Assembly: GCA_030748735.1 (NCBI GenBank) | Contig: JASMLK010000136.1 | Location: 54,805 to 118,804 of the forward strand | From: Myxococcota bacterium | GTDB lineage: Bacteria > Myxococcota_A > UBA9160 > UBA4427 | Length of the DNA stretch: 64,000 nt | Direction: 5' to 3' | Shown: positions 43,875 to 53,249 of the stretch, in pieces | How positions within the stretch are numbered: the stretch's first letter is position 1 | How the letters are laid out: each line of letters opens with the position of its first letter | The notes under the pieces: model-generated | Told to the model about the DNA's origin: nothing | Seen by the model: the letters and a program-made list of their open reading frames with translations, nothing else | Databases searched by the model: none | Translations under genes and position numbers: made by a program

Positions 43875-44889
43875 CGAAACCTTCCTCGTCATCGTCGTCG
43901 GCGCCAAAGCCGAACGGGTCCCGGTCCCCGAGGTCGTCGGCTTCTTCGAAGTCCCCGTCGGGGTCGAGTTCGTCGTCGTCCTCGTTCGGAATCCCGTCGC
44001 CGTCGATGTCGTCGCCCTCCGAATCGGGCACGCCATCGCCGTCCATGTCGCCGTCTGCATCGCCGGCCCCACCCGCCGCGGCGTCGACCTCGGCTTCGAG
44101 GAAGGACCAGTCGAGCGGGCGAAGGGGCAGGACCACGAGCTTCGAAAAGATCTTGCGCTCTTCGTCTGGTTGCTCGAGGTCGAACTCGTCGTCGAAGTCC
44201 TGGCCGTCCTCGCGCCGGGCCGCTTCTTCGAGAACGAGGGGGTCGACCATCGAGATCTCGAGACGAACCGCCCGCGGCAGGCCTTTGCGCGCGCCGGCGA
44301 CGACGGAACTCCACTGCGTGGCGTCTGCGCCCTGTGCGTCGATCAGCCTGACGCCAAAGGAAGCCAGGCCTTCTCCCATCACCGCCGTTTCGGGGTCATT
44401 CACGGAAGGGAAGCGCGGGTCGTATTCGCTGGGCATGTGCGTGCTGCGCCAGCGAAGTAACTCGTACGCCGGCAGATCGCGCATGGGGTTCAGGAAGTAC
44501 GCCACGACGGCGAGGTCCGACGCGTGGTCGTCGAGGCCCTGCGGCACGTAGTTGCGCGTCATGAACTTGAGGGCGTCGGCTGGCGCATCCTCGTCAGCGA
44601 AGTCGTGTGCGGTGACGAAGACCCACGGGTGCTTTCGCTGGTCGCCACCCTCTTTGGGAACGATGAAGTACGCGCCCGCGAGGTCCCTCGAGATCCGGTC
44701 GAGCAGGGCCACGGCGTGACGCTCGGTGCGCAGGCGTTCGCGCGAGCCCTTCATCGAGGACCCCAGGTTGATCTGGAACGCGACCGCGACCGAGATCACG
44801 ATGGAGGTGAGCAGGACGGCCGCGAGGACCTCGATCAGGCTGAAGCCGCGCAGGGAAGGGCGTGGCGTCGATGTGGGCGACGGGGTCAT
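43858..44889 (-). CDS. gspJ: Type II secretion minor pseudopilin GspJ with Asp-rich calcium-type tail
   Basis: 343 aa, ATG at 44889 overlapping the gspI stop (ATGA). The prepilin motif is RGFSLIEVLAAVLLTSI, with the mature Glu5. A normal GspJ is about 200-230 aa; here residues ~270-343 are an added tail with repeated DxDxDG units (DADGDMDGDGVPDSEGDD, DIDGDGIPNEDDDELDPDG) as in thrombospondin type-3 or dockerin calcium loops, ending in an Asp/Glu run. The tail would be exposed at the pseudopilus tip. Calcium binding is inferred from spacing of acids. Confidence 0.9.
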   Translation of the reverse strand: MTPSPTSTPRPSLRGFSLIEVLAAVLLTSIVISVAVAFQINLGSSMKGSRERLRTERHAVALLDRISRDLAGAYFIVPKEGGDQRKHPWVFVTAHDFADEDAPADALKFMTRNYVPQGLDDHASDLAVVAYFLNPMRDLPAYELLRWRSTHMPSEYDPRFPSVNDPETAVMGEGLASFGVRLIDAQGADATQWSSVVAGARKGLPRAVRLEISMVDPLVLEEAARREDGQDFDDEFDLEQPDEERKIFSKLVVLPLRPLDWSFLEAEVDAAAGGAGDADGDMDGDGVPDSEGDDIDGDGIPNEDDDELDPDGDFEEADDLGDRDPFGFGADDDDEEGFDEDDF

Positions 44890-45479
44890 CGGCGATCCCC
44901 TTCGTCGTCGTCATTGCCACCGTCACCCGATTGCTCCTCGGCTTCTGCTGCGGCCCTCTCGCCCTCGGCTTCCATCCACGCCTGTTGGTCATAGATGAAT
45001 GCCGAGCGCGTCACTGCGCGTTCGTTCGCACCATCGACCCAGAGGACGGTGACGTGGACTTCACGCAGGTAACCCAGCAACCAGTTCGAGGTGCGATGCG
45101 GCGCGAATGGCCCGGCCGCCTCGGCCGCCAGAAAACTGATCAGGTCGGTCGACTCGTCGACGCCTCCCGAAGGCGGGTACAGCTCTTCCATATCGAGCAC
45201 TTCGATGTGCACGAGAAAGGGCTCTTCGTCGTATTCCTCGTCGCGCAACTCGATCAATTCGCCGAGTTCGACCGCGAGTTCGATCTCGGCGAGCTTCTCG
45301 TCGGCGAGCAGCGACGCGTCGATGCGCCGTTGGCTGTCACCGACGCTGCGAAGACTCTCGATCGCCACGGTGGCCAGCAGCGCATAGGAGATGCCCATCA
45401 CGGCCACCGCACCGAGGACCTCGAGCAGCGTGAAGCCCGAAGCTCCACGCGCGAGCCGACGCTTGCGGCGCTCAGCCAC
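44886..45479 (-). CDS. gspI: Type II secretion minor pseudopilin GspI
   Basis: 197 aa from a GTG at 45479, overlapping gspH by 8 bp. The prepilin cleavage site is ASG-FTLLEVLGAVAVMGI with Glu5. The globular part is somewhat longer than usual and ends in an acidic tail (EEQSGDGGNDDDEGDRR). GspI forms the core of the tip complex with GspJ and GspK. The tail is one of several acidic extensions in this operon. Confidence 0.92.
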   Translation of the reverse strand: MAERRKRRLARGASGFTLLEVLGAVAVMGISYALLATVAIESLRSVGDSQRRIDASLLADEKLAEIELAVELGELIELRDEEYDEEPFLVHIEVLDMEELYPPSGGVDESTDLISFLAAEAAGPFAPHRTSNWLLGYLREVHVTVLWVDGANERAVTRSAFIYDQQAWMEAEGERAAAEAEEQSGDGGNDDDEGDRR

Positions 45480-46071
45480 TTGCGTCCTCGTGGCGGATTC
45501 GCACCGAATCGAGAATCGGCAGCACGTCGAGCGTCGCGGCGAAGCCGTCCGGGTCGGTGATGACGATCTGCGCCGCGTCGGTGGTGCCGTCCTGGCCGAA
45601 CACGATGGCCACGCGTCCCTCGTCGAGCCAGCCTTCGTCGGTTTCGACGCCGTCGAAGTAGTAGGGGTCGGCGAGGGTGCTGGCGCCGCCGTACTTGTTC
45701 GGGATCGGTTCGTAGACGGCCTGGTTCCCGGGCGGACTCAGGATGTCCTGGTCGTCTCCCAGCCAGGCGCTGCGCGCGCGCGCAGCCGAACTGTCACCGA
45801 GTTCGTCGCCTCCGGGCCGCACGAACCATTCGACGCGATAGGCGTTGTTGTCGATGTCGATCAGGACCCGGTGGATCTTGCCCGTCATGATGGCACGCTG
45901 GCGCGCGAGTTCGAGGTGCGAAGCCACGTTGAGCGCCTGGTCGTGCCGCCCAGCGCCACCGGTCAGGTTCAACCCGGGCAGAACCATCGAGGTCGCCAGC
46001 CCGATGATGAGCACGACCGCCAGGATCTCGATCAGGGTGAAGCCGCGCTGCGTGCGCTGCGCCCGGTTCAG
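45472..46071 (-). CDS. gspH: Type II secretion minor pseudopilin GspH (probable CTG start)
   Basis: 199 aa if translation starts at the CTG at 46071. The prepilin motif is QRGFTLIEILAVVLIIGLA, with an expected short leader of about ten residues. No ATG, GTG or TTG lies within a plausible leader length in frame; the CTG sits exactly where its last bases overlap the gspG stop (CTGA), the same NTGA geometry used by many neighbours. The body has the GspH fold with ARQRAIMTGKIHRVLIDID. GspH is a minor pseudopilin below the tip complex. Confidence 0.82.
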   Translation of the reverse strand: MNRAQRTQRGFTLIEILAVVLIIGLATSMVLPGLNLTGGAGRHDQALNVASHLELARQRAIMTGKIHRVLIDIDNNAYRVEWFVRPGGDELGDSSAARARSAWLGDDQDILSPPGNQAVYEPIPNKYGGASTLADPYYFDGVETDEGWLDEGRVAIVFGQDGTTDAAQIVITDPDGFAATLDVLPILDSVRIRHEDASG

Positions 46072-46553
46072 CCTTCGGCGGGCATGTTGCCGTCCCAGTT
46101 GTTGACGTCGTCTTCGTTGCCCGCCACGCCATCGGGCCCGGCGGACGAGATGTCGACACTGTGCGGATTCTTCACACCGGGATTCACGTAGTTGAACTTC
46201 GCGTCCCACGGGTCCATCAGGGCGTCGGCCTTCTTGAGATATCCACCCTTCGGGAAGCGCTTGGCATCCGGCGGCTTGCTCACGAGCCCCTCGAGCGTCG
46301 GCGGATACTTGAAGTTGTCCATGCGATAGAACTCGAGGGCGCTTTCGAGCTGGCTGATCTTCACGCCCGCGGTCGTCATGGCCGCCTCTTCGACACGGCT
46401 GAAGACCGCCACACCGACCAGGCCCATCAGCATGCCCATGATCAAGACCACGGCCATGATCTCGATCAGGGTGAACCCTCGCGTGCGGCGGCGCTTCGGC
46501 TGCGTGGTCGAGGGCTCGTCCGTCGAGGGCAATGGGAGTGTGGTTTCGATCAT
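46068..46553 (-). CDS. gspG: Type II secretion major pseudopilin GspG
   Basis: 161 aa, ATG at 46553 after AAGGAA. Prepilin motif RGFTLIEIMAVVLIMGML, then the conserved GspG body YPPTLEGLVSKPPDAKRFPKGGYL and DPWDAKFNYVNPG. The calcium loop near the C-terminus reads SAGPDGVAGNEDDVNNWD, as in known GspG structures. The N-terminal leader is long (about 26 residues). It is the main subunit of the pseudopilus. Confidence 0.95.
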   Translation of the reverse strand: MIETTLPLPSTDEPSTTQPKRRRTRGFTLIEIMAVVLIMGMLMGLVGVAVFSRVEEAAMTTAGVKISQLESALEFYRMDNFKYPPTLEGLVSKPPDAKRFPKGGYLKKADALMDPWDAKFNYVNPGVKNPHSVDISSAGPDGVAGNEDDVNNWDGNMPAEG

Positions 46554-46645
46554 GACGCGTTCCTTCTTCGGGTGGGGTCGATGGTTCCCGGGATTGATCC
46601 AGTGGATTCCTGGGCGTCTCGGCCCATTGCATCATTCGTTGCATG

Positions 46646-47881
46646 TCAGTGCATCGCGTTGGTGATTTCGAGCATCGGCATCAACGTCGCCAGGATGATA
46701 ACGAGGACGATTCCGACCATCAGCAGGATGAGAAAAGGCTCGAGGAGGCTCGTGAGCTTCGAGATCGAATTCTCGACCTGCTCGTCGTAGGTGCTCGCCA
46801 CCCGGGCCAGCATGGAATCGACTTCGCCGCCGCGCTCGCCGACTTCGATCATCGTGATGACCATGGGGGGGAACTGTCCGCTCGCCCGCAGCGGTGCGGC
46901 GAGACTTGCGCCCTCGATCACGGCGGTGCGCGAAGCGCGCACGGCTTCGGCGATCACGGTGTTCTTGGCGACGTGCTGCGAGATGTCGAGGGCCTGGACG
47001 ATCCCGACGCCACTCGAGAGCAGCGTGGAAAGGGTCCGGCTGAAGCGTGCAATCGAAACGGCCCGCGCGATGCGCCCGATCACCGGGAGCCGCAGGGTCA
47101 CGCGGTCGTACACATCGCGTCCACGCTCGGTGGCGATCAGCGATCGGAATACCAGGAAGGCCGCAGCCATCGCGAGCAACATCGCCCACCACCAACTGCG
47201 CGCGAAGTCCGACATCGCGATGATCCACACGGTGTAGAAGGGCAGCTCCTGATCGAGGGAAAGGAGCAGCCCGGTGATCTGCGGAAGGACGACCGTCACG
47301 AGGGCGGCCACGACTCCCCCCGCAAACAACAACATCACGATTGGATAGATGAGGATCGACGAGATCTTGTTCGACAGACTCACCTGATTCTCGAGATAGT
47401 CGGCCACCCGTTCGAGCACCACGTCGAGCACACCCCCCGCTTCGCCCGCCCGCACCATGCTCACGTAGAGGGTGTCGAACTGGCCGGTGGTCTGAAGCGC
47501 GTCGGCGAGGGAAGAGCCCTCGTTCACGCGGTCGCGTACGTTGCCCAGCAGGGCGCGAAGACCGGTGTGCTCGCACTGCGCGACCAGCGCCGTCAGCGAG
47601 TCCACGAGCGGGATCCCGGAAGAGACCAGGGTGGCGAGTTGTCGCGTCGCCAGGGCGCGTTCGAGGGCGGGGATGCCGCGCAGGAAACTCAAGTCGATCT
47701 GAAAGCGGGACCCATCACGCTTGGGGGCGATCTCAGGCGCTTCCTTGGATTCGACGATCTCGGTGAGAAACAGCCCCTCGCCCCGCAGCCGGCTGCGCGC
47801 CGCCGCGAGGTTCTCCGCGTTGAGCGAGCCCTTGGTCGCCCGCCCCGTGGAGTTCATGCCTTTGTAGTTGTAGATCGGCAC
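46646..47881 (-). CDS. gspF: Type II secretion inner-membrane platform protein GspF
   Basis: 411 aa from a GTG at 47881. It begins MPIYNYKGMNSTGRATKGSLNA, typical of GspF, and contains two GspF domains each ending in membrane helices, with LARTLATLLSSG-like FSRTLSTLLSSGVGIVQALDIS and the terminal FLILLMVGIVLVIILATLMPM helix. GspF is the polytopic core of the platform contacted by GspE and GspL. It lies 46 bp after gspE and 92 bp before gspG. Confidence 0.95.
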   Translation of the reverse strand: MPIYNYKGMNSTGRATKGSLNAENLAAARSRLRGEGLFLTEIVESKEAPEIAPKRDGSRFQIDLSFLRGIPALERALATRQLATLVSSGIPLVDSLTALVAQCEHTGLRALLGNVRDRVNEGSSLADALQTTGQFDTLYVSMVRAGEAGGVLDVVLERVADYLENQVSLSNKISSILIYPIVMLLFAGGVVAALVTVVLPQITGLLLSLDQELPFYTVWIIAMSDFARSWWWAMLLAMAAAFLVFRSLIATERGRDVYDRVTLRLPVIGRIARAVSIARFSRTLSTLLSSGVGIVQALDISQHVAKNTVIAEAVRASRTAVIEGASLAAPLRASGQFPPMVITMIEVGERGGEVDSMLARVASTYDEQVENSISKLTSLLEPFLILLMVGIVLVIILATLMPMLEITNAMH

Positions 47882-47927
47882 CGAAGCGCACCCATGTCCG
47901 GCTCCCGCGCACGCGCGAGCCGTTTCG

Positions 47928-49655
47928 TCAGATCTGCTGGACGGCTTCTTCCTCCTCGGTCGCGCGCATTACTTCTGCAACCGAGGAGACACCGCGCAGG
48001 GCCTTGCGTGCACCGTCCTGTCGCAGCGAACCCATGCCCTTGGCCATGGCGGCCTTCTTGATGGTCTTGGAATCGATGTTGGTGGAGATCATCCCGCGGA
48101 TCTCGTCGTCGACGATCATCATCTCGAAGATGCCGATCCGTCCGTGGTAGCCCGTGTTGTTGCACGCCCCGCAGCCAACCGGCTTGTAGAGCGTGATCTC
48201 TCGTTCGGTTGGACGCAGCCCGAGCTCCCGCAGTTCGTGGTCGGGCGCCACGTAGGCTTCGCGACAGCGCGGGCACAACACGCGAACGAGCCGCTGGGCG
48301 AGTACGGCGACGAGAGAAGAACCCACGAGGAAGGGCTCGATCCCCATGTCGACCAGACGCGTGATCGCACTCGGCGCGTCGTTGGTGTGGAGGGTCGAGA
48401 GCACGAGGTGACCGGTGAGCGACGCCTGGATCGCGATCTCGGCGGTTTCCTTGTCGCGAATCTCGCCGACCAGCACCACATTGGGGTCCTGGCGCAGAAT
48501 CGATCGCAAGCCTGCGGCGAAGGTCAGGTTGATCTTCGGGTTCACCTCGATCTGCGCGACCCCGGGCTGCTGGATTTCGACCGGGTCCTCGATCGTGATG
48601 ATGTTCTTGTCGGTGTCGTTCACGCTCGCCAAGGCGGCGTGGAGTGTCGTCGTCTTGCCGCTACCGGTGGGGCCGGTCACCAGGAAGATCCCATTGGGGC
48701 GCTTCATGATGCGACCGAGCACTTCGAGCTGGCTGTCCGAGAAGCCGACCTTCGAAAGATCGACGAGTTCTTGTGTGTCGGGCAGGAGGCGAAGCACGAG
48801 GCGCTCGCCGTACTGCACCGGCACCGTCGATAGACGGACGTCGTAGTCACGGCCCGCGATCTTCAGACGGATGCGCCCGTCCTGGGGCAGCCGCTTTTCG
48901 GCGATGTCGAGGGCGCCCATGATCTTGATGCGTGACGCAATGCTCGCCTGCAACGAGCGCGGCAGCGGCTTCATCGGCTCGTAGAGCACGTCGTCGATGC
49001 GGAAGCGCACGCGGATCTCGCGCTCGAAGGGTTCGATGTGGATGTCACTCGCCCGCTCTTTCACCGCGTGCTGCAGCATCGAGTTCACGAGACGAATGAT
49101 CGGCGCGTCGTCGGTGGCTTCGAGCAGATCCTTCGGCTCACCGCTGATCTCGAGGGCGAGTTCATCGAGGTCGTCGTGGGCTTCTTCAGCGAGCTGGTCG
49201 GTCGCCGTGGCGCCCCGGTCGAAGACACCGTTGATCGCCCCCAGGACGACGCTGTCGCTGGCGAGTTCGAGTTCGAGTTCGGCGCCGTCGAAGAGCAGGC
49301 GCAGGTCGTCGAGCGGCGCGAAGTCGAGGGGGTCCGCGGTGACGACGCGCACGGTGCCGAGGTCGGGATCGCCGCCTACGGGCAGCAGGCGGTGTTGCTT
49401 CGCGTAGCTGATCGGGATCTTGAGCGCGTACTCGTCGTCGACGTCGTCGAGGGCGATCTCGCTGCGAAGGGGCAGGTCGAGCTGTCGCGCGAGGGCTTCG
49501 AGCACCTCTTCGCCGTTCAACATGCCTTCTTCGACGACGATGTCCGCCAGTCGCCCGCGCGACTCGCGTTGCACCGCATGAGCGCGTTCGAGCTGTTCGG
49601 GCTCGAGGCGCGTCGTGCGAAGCAGGACCTCGCCGAGTTCGAGCGACTGGCTCAT
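47928..49655 (-). CDS. gspE: Type II secretion ATPase GspE
   Basis: 575 aa, ATG at 49655 overlapping the gspD stop (ATGA). Domains are N1E (1-150), then the hexameric ATPase: Walker A VTGPTGSGKTTTLHAAL near 335, Asp box EDPVEIQQPGVAQIEV, Walker B VVLVGEIRDKETAEIA, and His box LVLSTLHTNDA. The four-Cys zinc element CPRC...GCGACNNTGYHGRIGIFEMM follows at about 465-510. It drives pseudopilus assembly by ATP hydrolysis. No missing residue is seen. Confidence 0.97.
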   Translation of the reverse strand: MSQSLELGEVLLRTTRLEPEQLERAHAVQRESRGRLADIVVEEGMLNGEEVLEALARQLDLPLRSEIALDDVDDEYALKIPISYAKQHRLLPVGGDPDLGTVRVVTADPLDFAPLDDLRLLFDGAELELELASDSVVLGAINGVFDRGATATDQLAEEAHDDLDELALEISGEPKDLLEATDDAPIIRLVNSMLQHAVKERASDIHIEPFEREIRVRFRIDDVLYEPMKPLPRSLQASIASRIKIMGALDIAEKRLPQDGRIRLKIAGRDYDVRLSTVPVQYGERLVLRLLPDTQELVDLSKVGFSDSQLEVLGRIMKRPNGIFLVTGPTGSGKTTTLHAALASVNDTDKNIITIEDPVEIQQPGVAQIEVNPKINLTFAAGLRSILRQDPNVVLVGEIRDKETAEIAIQASLTGHLVLSTLHTNDAPSAITRLVDMGIEPFLVGSSLVAVLAQRLVRVLCPRCREAYVAPDHELRELGLRPTEREITLYKPVGCGACNNTGYHGRIGIFEMMIVDDEIRGMISTNIDSKTIKKAAMAKGMGSLRQDGARKALRGVSSVAEVMRATEEEEAVQQI

Positions 49656-52270
49656 TGCTCTTCCAGCTCCTGATCGAGCTCCATTTCGAGTTCATCCAAC
49701 TCGTCCCAGCCTTCGGGCTGCGAGCTGGACGCATCGTTTTCGCCGTTGGTCTCGGCCGGCTCGATGACGACCACGTATGGATCCATCCCCATGCTGCGGC
49801 GCAGGATCACGAGAGTCGATTCGGCGAGCTGGCTCGACTCGAAGGGGCCGACCTGGATCTCGCTCGTCGGACCGTCGTCGCCCTGGGTCGTGACAACGGT
49901 CGCGTCGTAACCGAGGTCGATGATCTCGATCACACGCTGTTCGACCTTGCTCATGTCCCGGATCGCCGCGTTCACCATGTACTGCGGCCCGTGGAGGGCG
50001 AGATCGCGCTCGCGCTGCGCGCGTTCGCGCGCTTCTCGGCGCTCGTCTTCGATCTCCTGGACGCGATCGCTCGGGTAGCGCAGGGTGTGATCGAGCAGGT
50101 GTTCCTGGACCAGGCTCGTCGGCTGGACGTCGTCGCGCCCTTCGAGGACATCCCGTTCCATGGAGTCGATCTCTTCGCTGCTCTCGGTTCCGTGGGCGAA
50201 GTCACCGCGTCGGTAGATGGTTTCCGATTCGAGGTCCGCCGGCGTCCGGATGATGTGCGGCGTGAGCATGATGATCAGGTTGGTACGCCGGGTCGTCTCT
50301 TCGACCGACTTGAACAGCCAACCGAGCACGGGGATGTCGCCAAAGAACGGCACCTTGTTTTCTTTGGTCGATTCGGTTTCGCCGATCAGCCCGCCGATCA
50401 CCACCGTGTCACCGTCCGCCACGACGACCGTGTTTTCGACCTTGCGGTTCGAGAGGGCCACGCCGATTTCGGTGGTACCCGAACTGTCGTCCCCGGCGAT
50501 CACGCCCGAGAGCCCTTCGTTCACTTCCGTGATTTCCTGGAAGATCGTGAGCCGGAGTGTTTCGCCGTCGCTGATCTGCGGGGTCACGCGCAGGGTGACG
50601 CCGATGTCGCGACGTTCGACATTGACCGAACTCGACAGCCCGCTGTCGGTCGCGCCCGTCGCCGATTCGACGCGGCTCGTCACGATCGGGATGTTGTCAC
50701 CGATGCGGATCTCGGCTTCTTCGTTGTCGGAGGTGAGGATGTGAGGTGACGAGAGGATGTTGACCCGACCGTTGGCAGCCGCGGCCTGCATCTGCACGTT
50801 CAGTTCGCTGCCCTCGTTTTCCACGGTGGTGTCGCCGTCGCTATCCGTGCCAAGCACCGCGGTCGTCCGTGTCAGGACACCGAGGGGACTCGAGGCCCCA
50901 ACCAGCGGTGCACCGCTGAACCCGTACTGGATGTCGTTGTTGAAGACCGCGTAGCCGACATTGAAGCCCAGTTCGAAGCCGTCGGTGATGTCCACTTCCA
51001 TGATCAACGCTTCGACGAGCACCTGCGGGCGTGCGACGTCGAGCTTCTCGATCACCTGGCTCAAGGTCTCGTACGCTTCCTTGCTGGCCTGGATTACGAG
51101 GGAGTTCGTGGCCGGGTCGGCGCTCAACGAGATCTGGCCTTCGGCCAGCGGCGTCACCACGGAGCGCAAGGCCTGGGGCTTTGCATTCGCGCGGCCCGTG
51201 CGGCCCCCGCCTGCGGCGGCCTGGCTCCCCCCGGACACGAGTTCGTTCAACGTCTTCGCCATTTCCTGGGCGTCGGCATGCTTCAGGTAGTAGACGTGGA
51301 TCTTGCCGCCGCCCACGACGGGGACGTCGAGCTTGTGGACGAGTTCGCGAATCTCTGCGATCTGGGTTCGCGACGCGAGCACGAGCAGCGAATTGGTGCG
51401 CGTTTCGGTGATGATCCTGACTTCGCCGCGCTTCGCCGCTTCGAGGCCTGCGCTGCTGCTCTTGGCTGCGCTGCTCGACCTCCTCCTGCTCGCCCGGTCA
51501 CGACGTGCACTGGACGCGGTCGGTGTGCCACCGGAAGCGGTACCGCCGTAGATGTTCTGGATCTGGCTGCCGAGCGTGTCCGCGTCGGCGTACAGGATCT
51601 TGATGACGGCGAGTTCTTCCTTGTGGAGTTCGACGTCGAGGGCTTCGAGGATGCCGAGCAGGCGTCGGATGTTCGCCTTGGTGTCGGTCAAGATGATCGT
51701 GTTGGTCGGCGCGTAGACGACGAGGGCGGCGTCCTTCGAGATCAAGGGCTTCAGGGTGTTCGAAAGCGCCGTCGCGTCGATGTAGTAGAGCGGGATCATC
51801 CGCGTGACGTACTGGTCGCGGTTCGGACTCGCGCCTTCACCCCGCACGGTTTCGATGTTCGATTCCTTGGCATCGCGAAGCGGAACGATCTTGAGCACGC
51901 CAGCGGGGCCGGGGATCGCCGTGAAACCCTTGACCTTGAGCACCGACTCGAAGACGGCCCAGGCCTCGGTGACCGTGACCGGGCTCGGCGAGATCACCGT
52001 CACCTTGCCGCGCACCCGATCATCGTAGATGAAGTTCTTGCCGCTGAGCCTCGAGATCGCGTCGATGATGACTTCGATGCCGACGTCGTCGAAATCGATG
52101 CGCACCTTCCCGGTGGCCTCGTCGATCTCGAGGACTTCGTCGACGGCCTGCGCGAAGGCCGGGACGGAGATCAGGGCCTGGACGAGCGCCAACGCGATCA
52201 GCGCGTGCGTCGGCAACCCGGGGCGCTTCCAGGGCCGAGGGGTGGTTCGAGGTGTCTGGTTCGGTTTCAC
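49652..52270 (-). CDS. gspD: Type II secretion secretin GspD with C-terminal SPOR-like domain
   Basis: 872 aa from a GTG at 52270, preferred over a TTG at 52285 because GGAG lies eight bases before it. A signal peptide ends at VPAFA-QA. N0 to N3 domains follow, with a Ser/Arg/Gly-rich insert in the N2-N3 region (about 245-275), then the secretin core with VPFFGDIPVLGWLFK. After it comes a charged helix and an unusual extension: residues ~775-835 resemble a SPOR fold (EIQVGPFESSQLAESTL, MGMDPYVVVIEP), followed by an acidic tail. SPOR domains bind denuded peptidoglycan, which could anchor the secretin. Confidence 0.92.
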   Translation of the reverse strand: MKPNQTPRTTPRPWKRPGLPTHALIALALVQALISVPAFAQAVDEVLEIDEATGKVRIDFDDVGIEVIIDAISRLSGKNFIYDDRVRGKVTVISPSPVTVTEAWAVFESVLKVKGFTAIPGPAGVLKIVPLRDAKESNIETVRGEGASPNRDQYVTRMIPLYYIDATALSNTLKPLISKDAALVVYAPTNTIILTDTKANIRRLLGILEALDVELHKEELAVIKILYADADTLGSQIQNIYGGTASGGTPTASSARRDRASRRRSSSAAKSSSAGLEAAKRGEVRIITETRTNSLLVLASRTQIAEIRELVHKLDVPVVGGGKIHVYYLKHADAQEMAKTLNELVSGGSQAAAGGGRTGRANAKPQALRSVVTPLAEGQISLSADPATNSLVIQASKEAYETLSQVIEKLDVARPQVLVEALIMEVDITDGFELGFNVGYAVFNNDIQYGFSGAPLVGASSPLGVLTRTTAVLGTDSDGDTTVENEGSELNVQMQAAAANGRVNILSSPHILTSDNEEAEIRIGDNIPIVTSRVESATGATDSGLSSSVNVERRDIGVTLRVTPQISDGETLRLTIFQEITEVNEGLSGVIAGDDSSGTTEIGVALSNRKVENTVVVADGDTVVIGGLIGETESTKENKVPFFGDIPVLGWLFKSVEETTRRTNLIIMLTPHIIRTPADLESETIYRRGDFAHGTESSEEIDSMERDVLEGRDDVQPTSLVQEHLLDHTLRYPSDRVQEIEDERREARERAQRERDLALHGPQYMVNAAIRDMSKVEQRVIEIIDLGYDATVVTTQGDDGPTSEIQVGPFESSQLAESTLVILRRSMGMDPYVVVIEPAETNGENDASSSQPEGWDELDELEMELDQELEEQ

Positions 52271-52286
52271 CCGGGTTCTCCGCAAC

Positions 52287-53249
52287 TCAATTGGGACAGT
52301 TCAACGCCGCGAGCAGGTCCTGGTCGATTTCGATCGTGCGCGTTCCACCCGCGCCGTCGACCGAACCGCTCATTGGCTTGCACTTGGACATTTCGCGCAG
52401 CACGCGCGCCGCTGCGCTCGCACTGTTGATATCGATTCCATTGAGGCTCGTGATCACGTCGTCGGCCTCGAGACCAGCGCGCGCCAACACGCTACCTTGT
52501 TCGACCTTGCCCGCGACCACGCCAGTGATCTGCCCGGCGTCGTCGTAGGCGGGCTCGAGGTCGCGAACCAGCGTCTTGTACATCGCGCGCTGCATCTGCT
52601 TCAGGCTCTCGACGTTGGCGTCGTCGTTGTTGGCCGGGGACACGACGTTCGCGCGGCGCGCATTGGCGCGTTTGCGTGAATTTCGGGCTCGCAAGCGGCT
52701 GAGCGCGTCGCGGTCCTTGCCGGGCGCTCTCGCACTCGCGCTCCGACCCTTCTTGCCGTTTTCCTTTTCGAGCAGGAGCTCTTCGATCACGCTTCGATTG
52801 CGCAGCAGGACGCGCCTCGGCTCGATGGACGTGACCTTCACGTGGTCGAAGCCCTCCAGCACGTCCCCGATCACCACGACCTGATGCTTCTTGGACCGGG
52901 TGTTGCTGATCACGGCAGTCGACAATGCGGCGGGTTCCCCGGCCATCGTCCCGAGCAATTCGATCGGGAGCTTGGTTTCCTTCGCTTCTTCTACCGCCGG
53001 CAGTTCGGGCTCTGGCTTCTTCAGCGGCTTTCCACCGGCGACCTTGGCGCCGAACAGGTTGCGGTCGAGGATCGCGCTGCGTTCGTTCCAGTCGGGCTCT
53101 CGGGTCTCGGGGTGCGCGTCTGGGCGCATCACGGTCGCGTCGTCGGGGGCGAGTTGGTGGTCGGCGATGTGGTTGACCACACCGGCGGTGAAGAAGCAGC
53201 TCGTCGTGAACAACACGATGTTGATGATCCGTATGCCGATCGGGCCCAT
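52287..53249 (-). CDS. gspC: Type II secretion protein GspC
   Basis: 320 aa. The ATG at 53249 has an AGGGGA site; a GTG at 53270 would add seven residues without one. One N-terminal membrane helix is followed by a homology region (WNERSAILDRNLFG, IELLGTM) and a C-terminal PDZ domain (about 230-320; QGSVLARAGLEADDVITSLNGIDI). GspC connects the inner-membrane platform with the secretin N0 domain and selects cargo. It is the first gene of the twelve-gene operon. Confidence 0.92.
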   Translation of the reverse strand: MGPIGIRIINIVLFTTSCFFTAGVVNHIADHQLAPDDATVMRPDAHPETREPDWNERSAILDRNLFGAKVAGGKPLKKPEPELPAVEEAKETKLPIELLGTMAGEPAALSTAVISNTRSKKHQVVVIGDVLEGFDHVKVTSIEPRRVLLRNRSVIEELLLEKENGKKGRSASARAPGKDRDALSRLRARNSRKRANARRANVVSPANNDDANVESLKQMQRAMYKTLVRDLEPAYDDAGQITGVVAGKVEQGSVLARAGLEADDVITSLNGIDINSASAAARVLREMSKCKPMSGSVDGAGGTRTIEIDQDLLAALNCPN

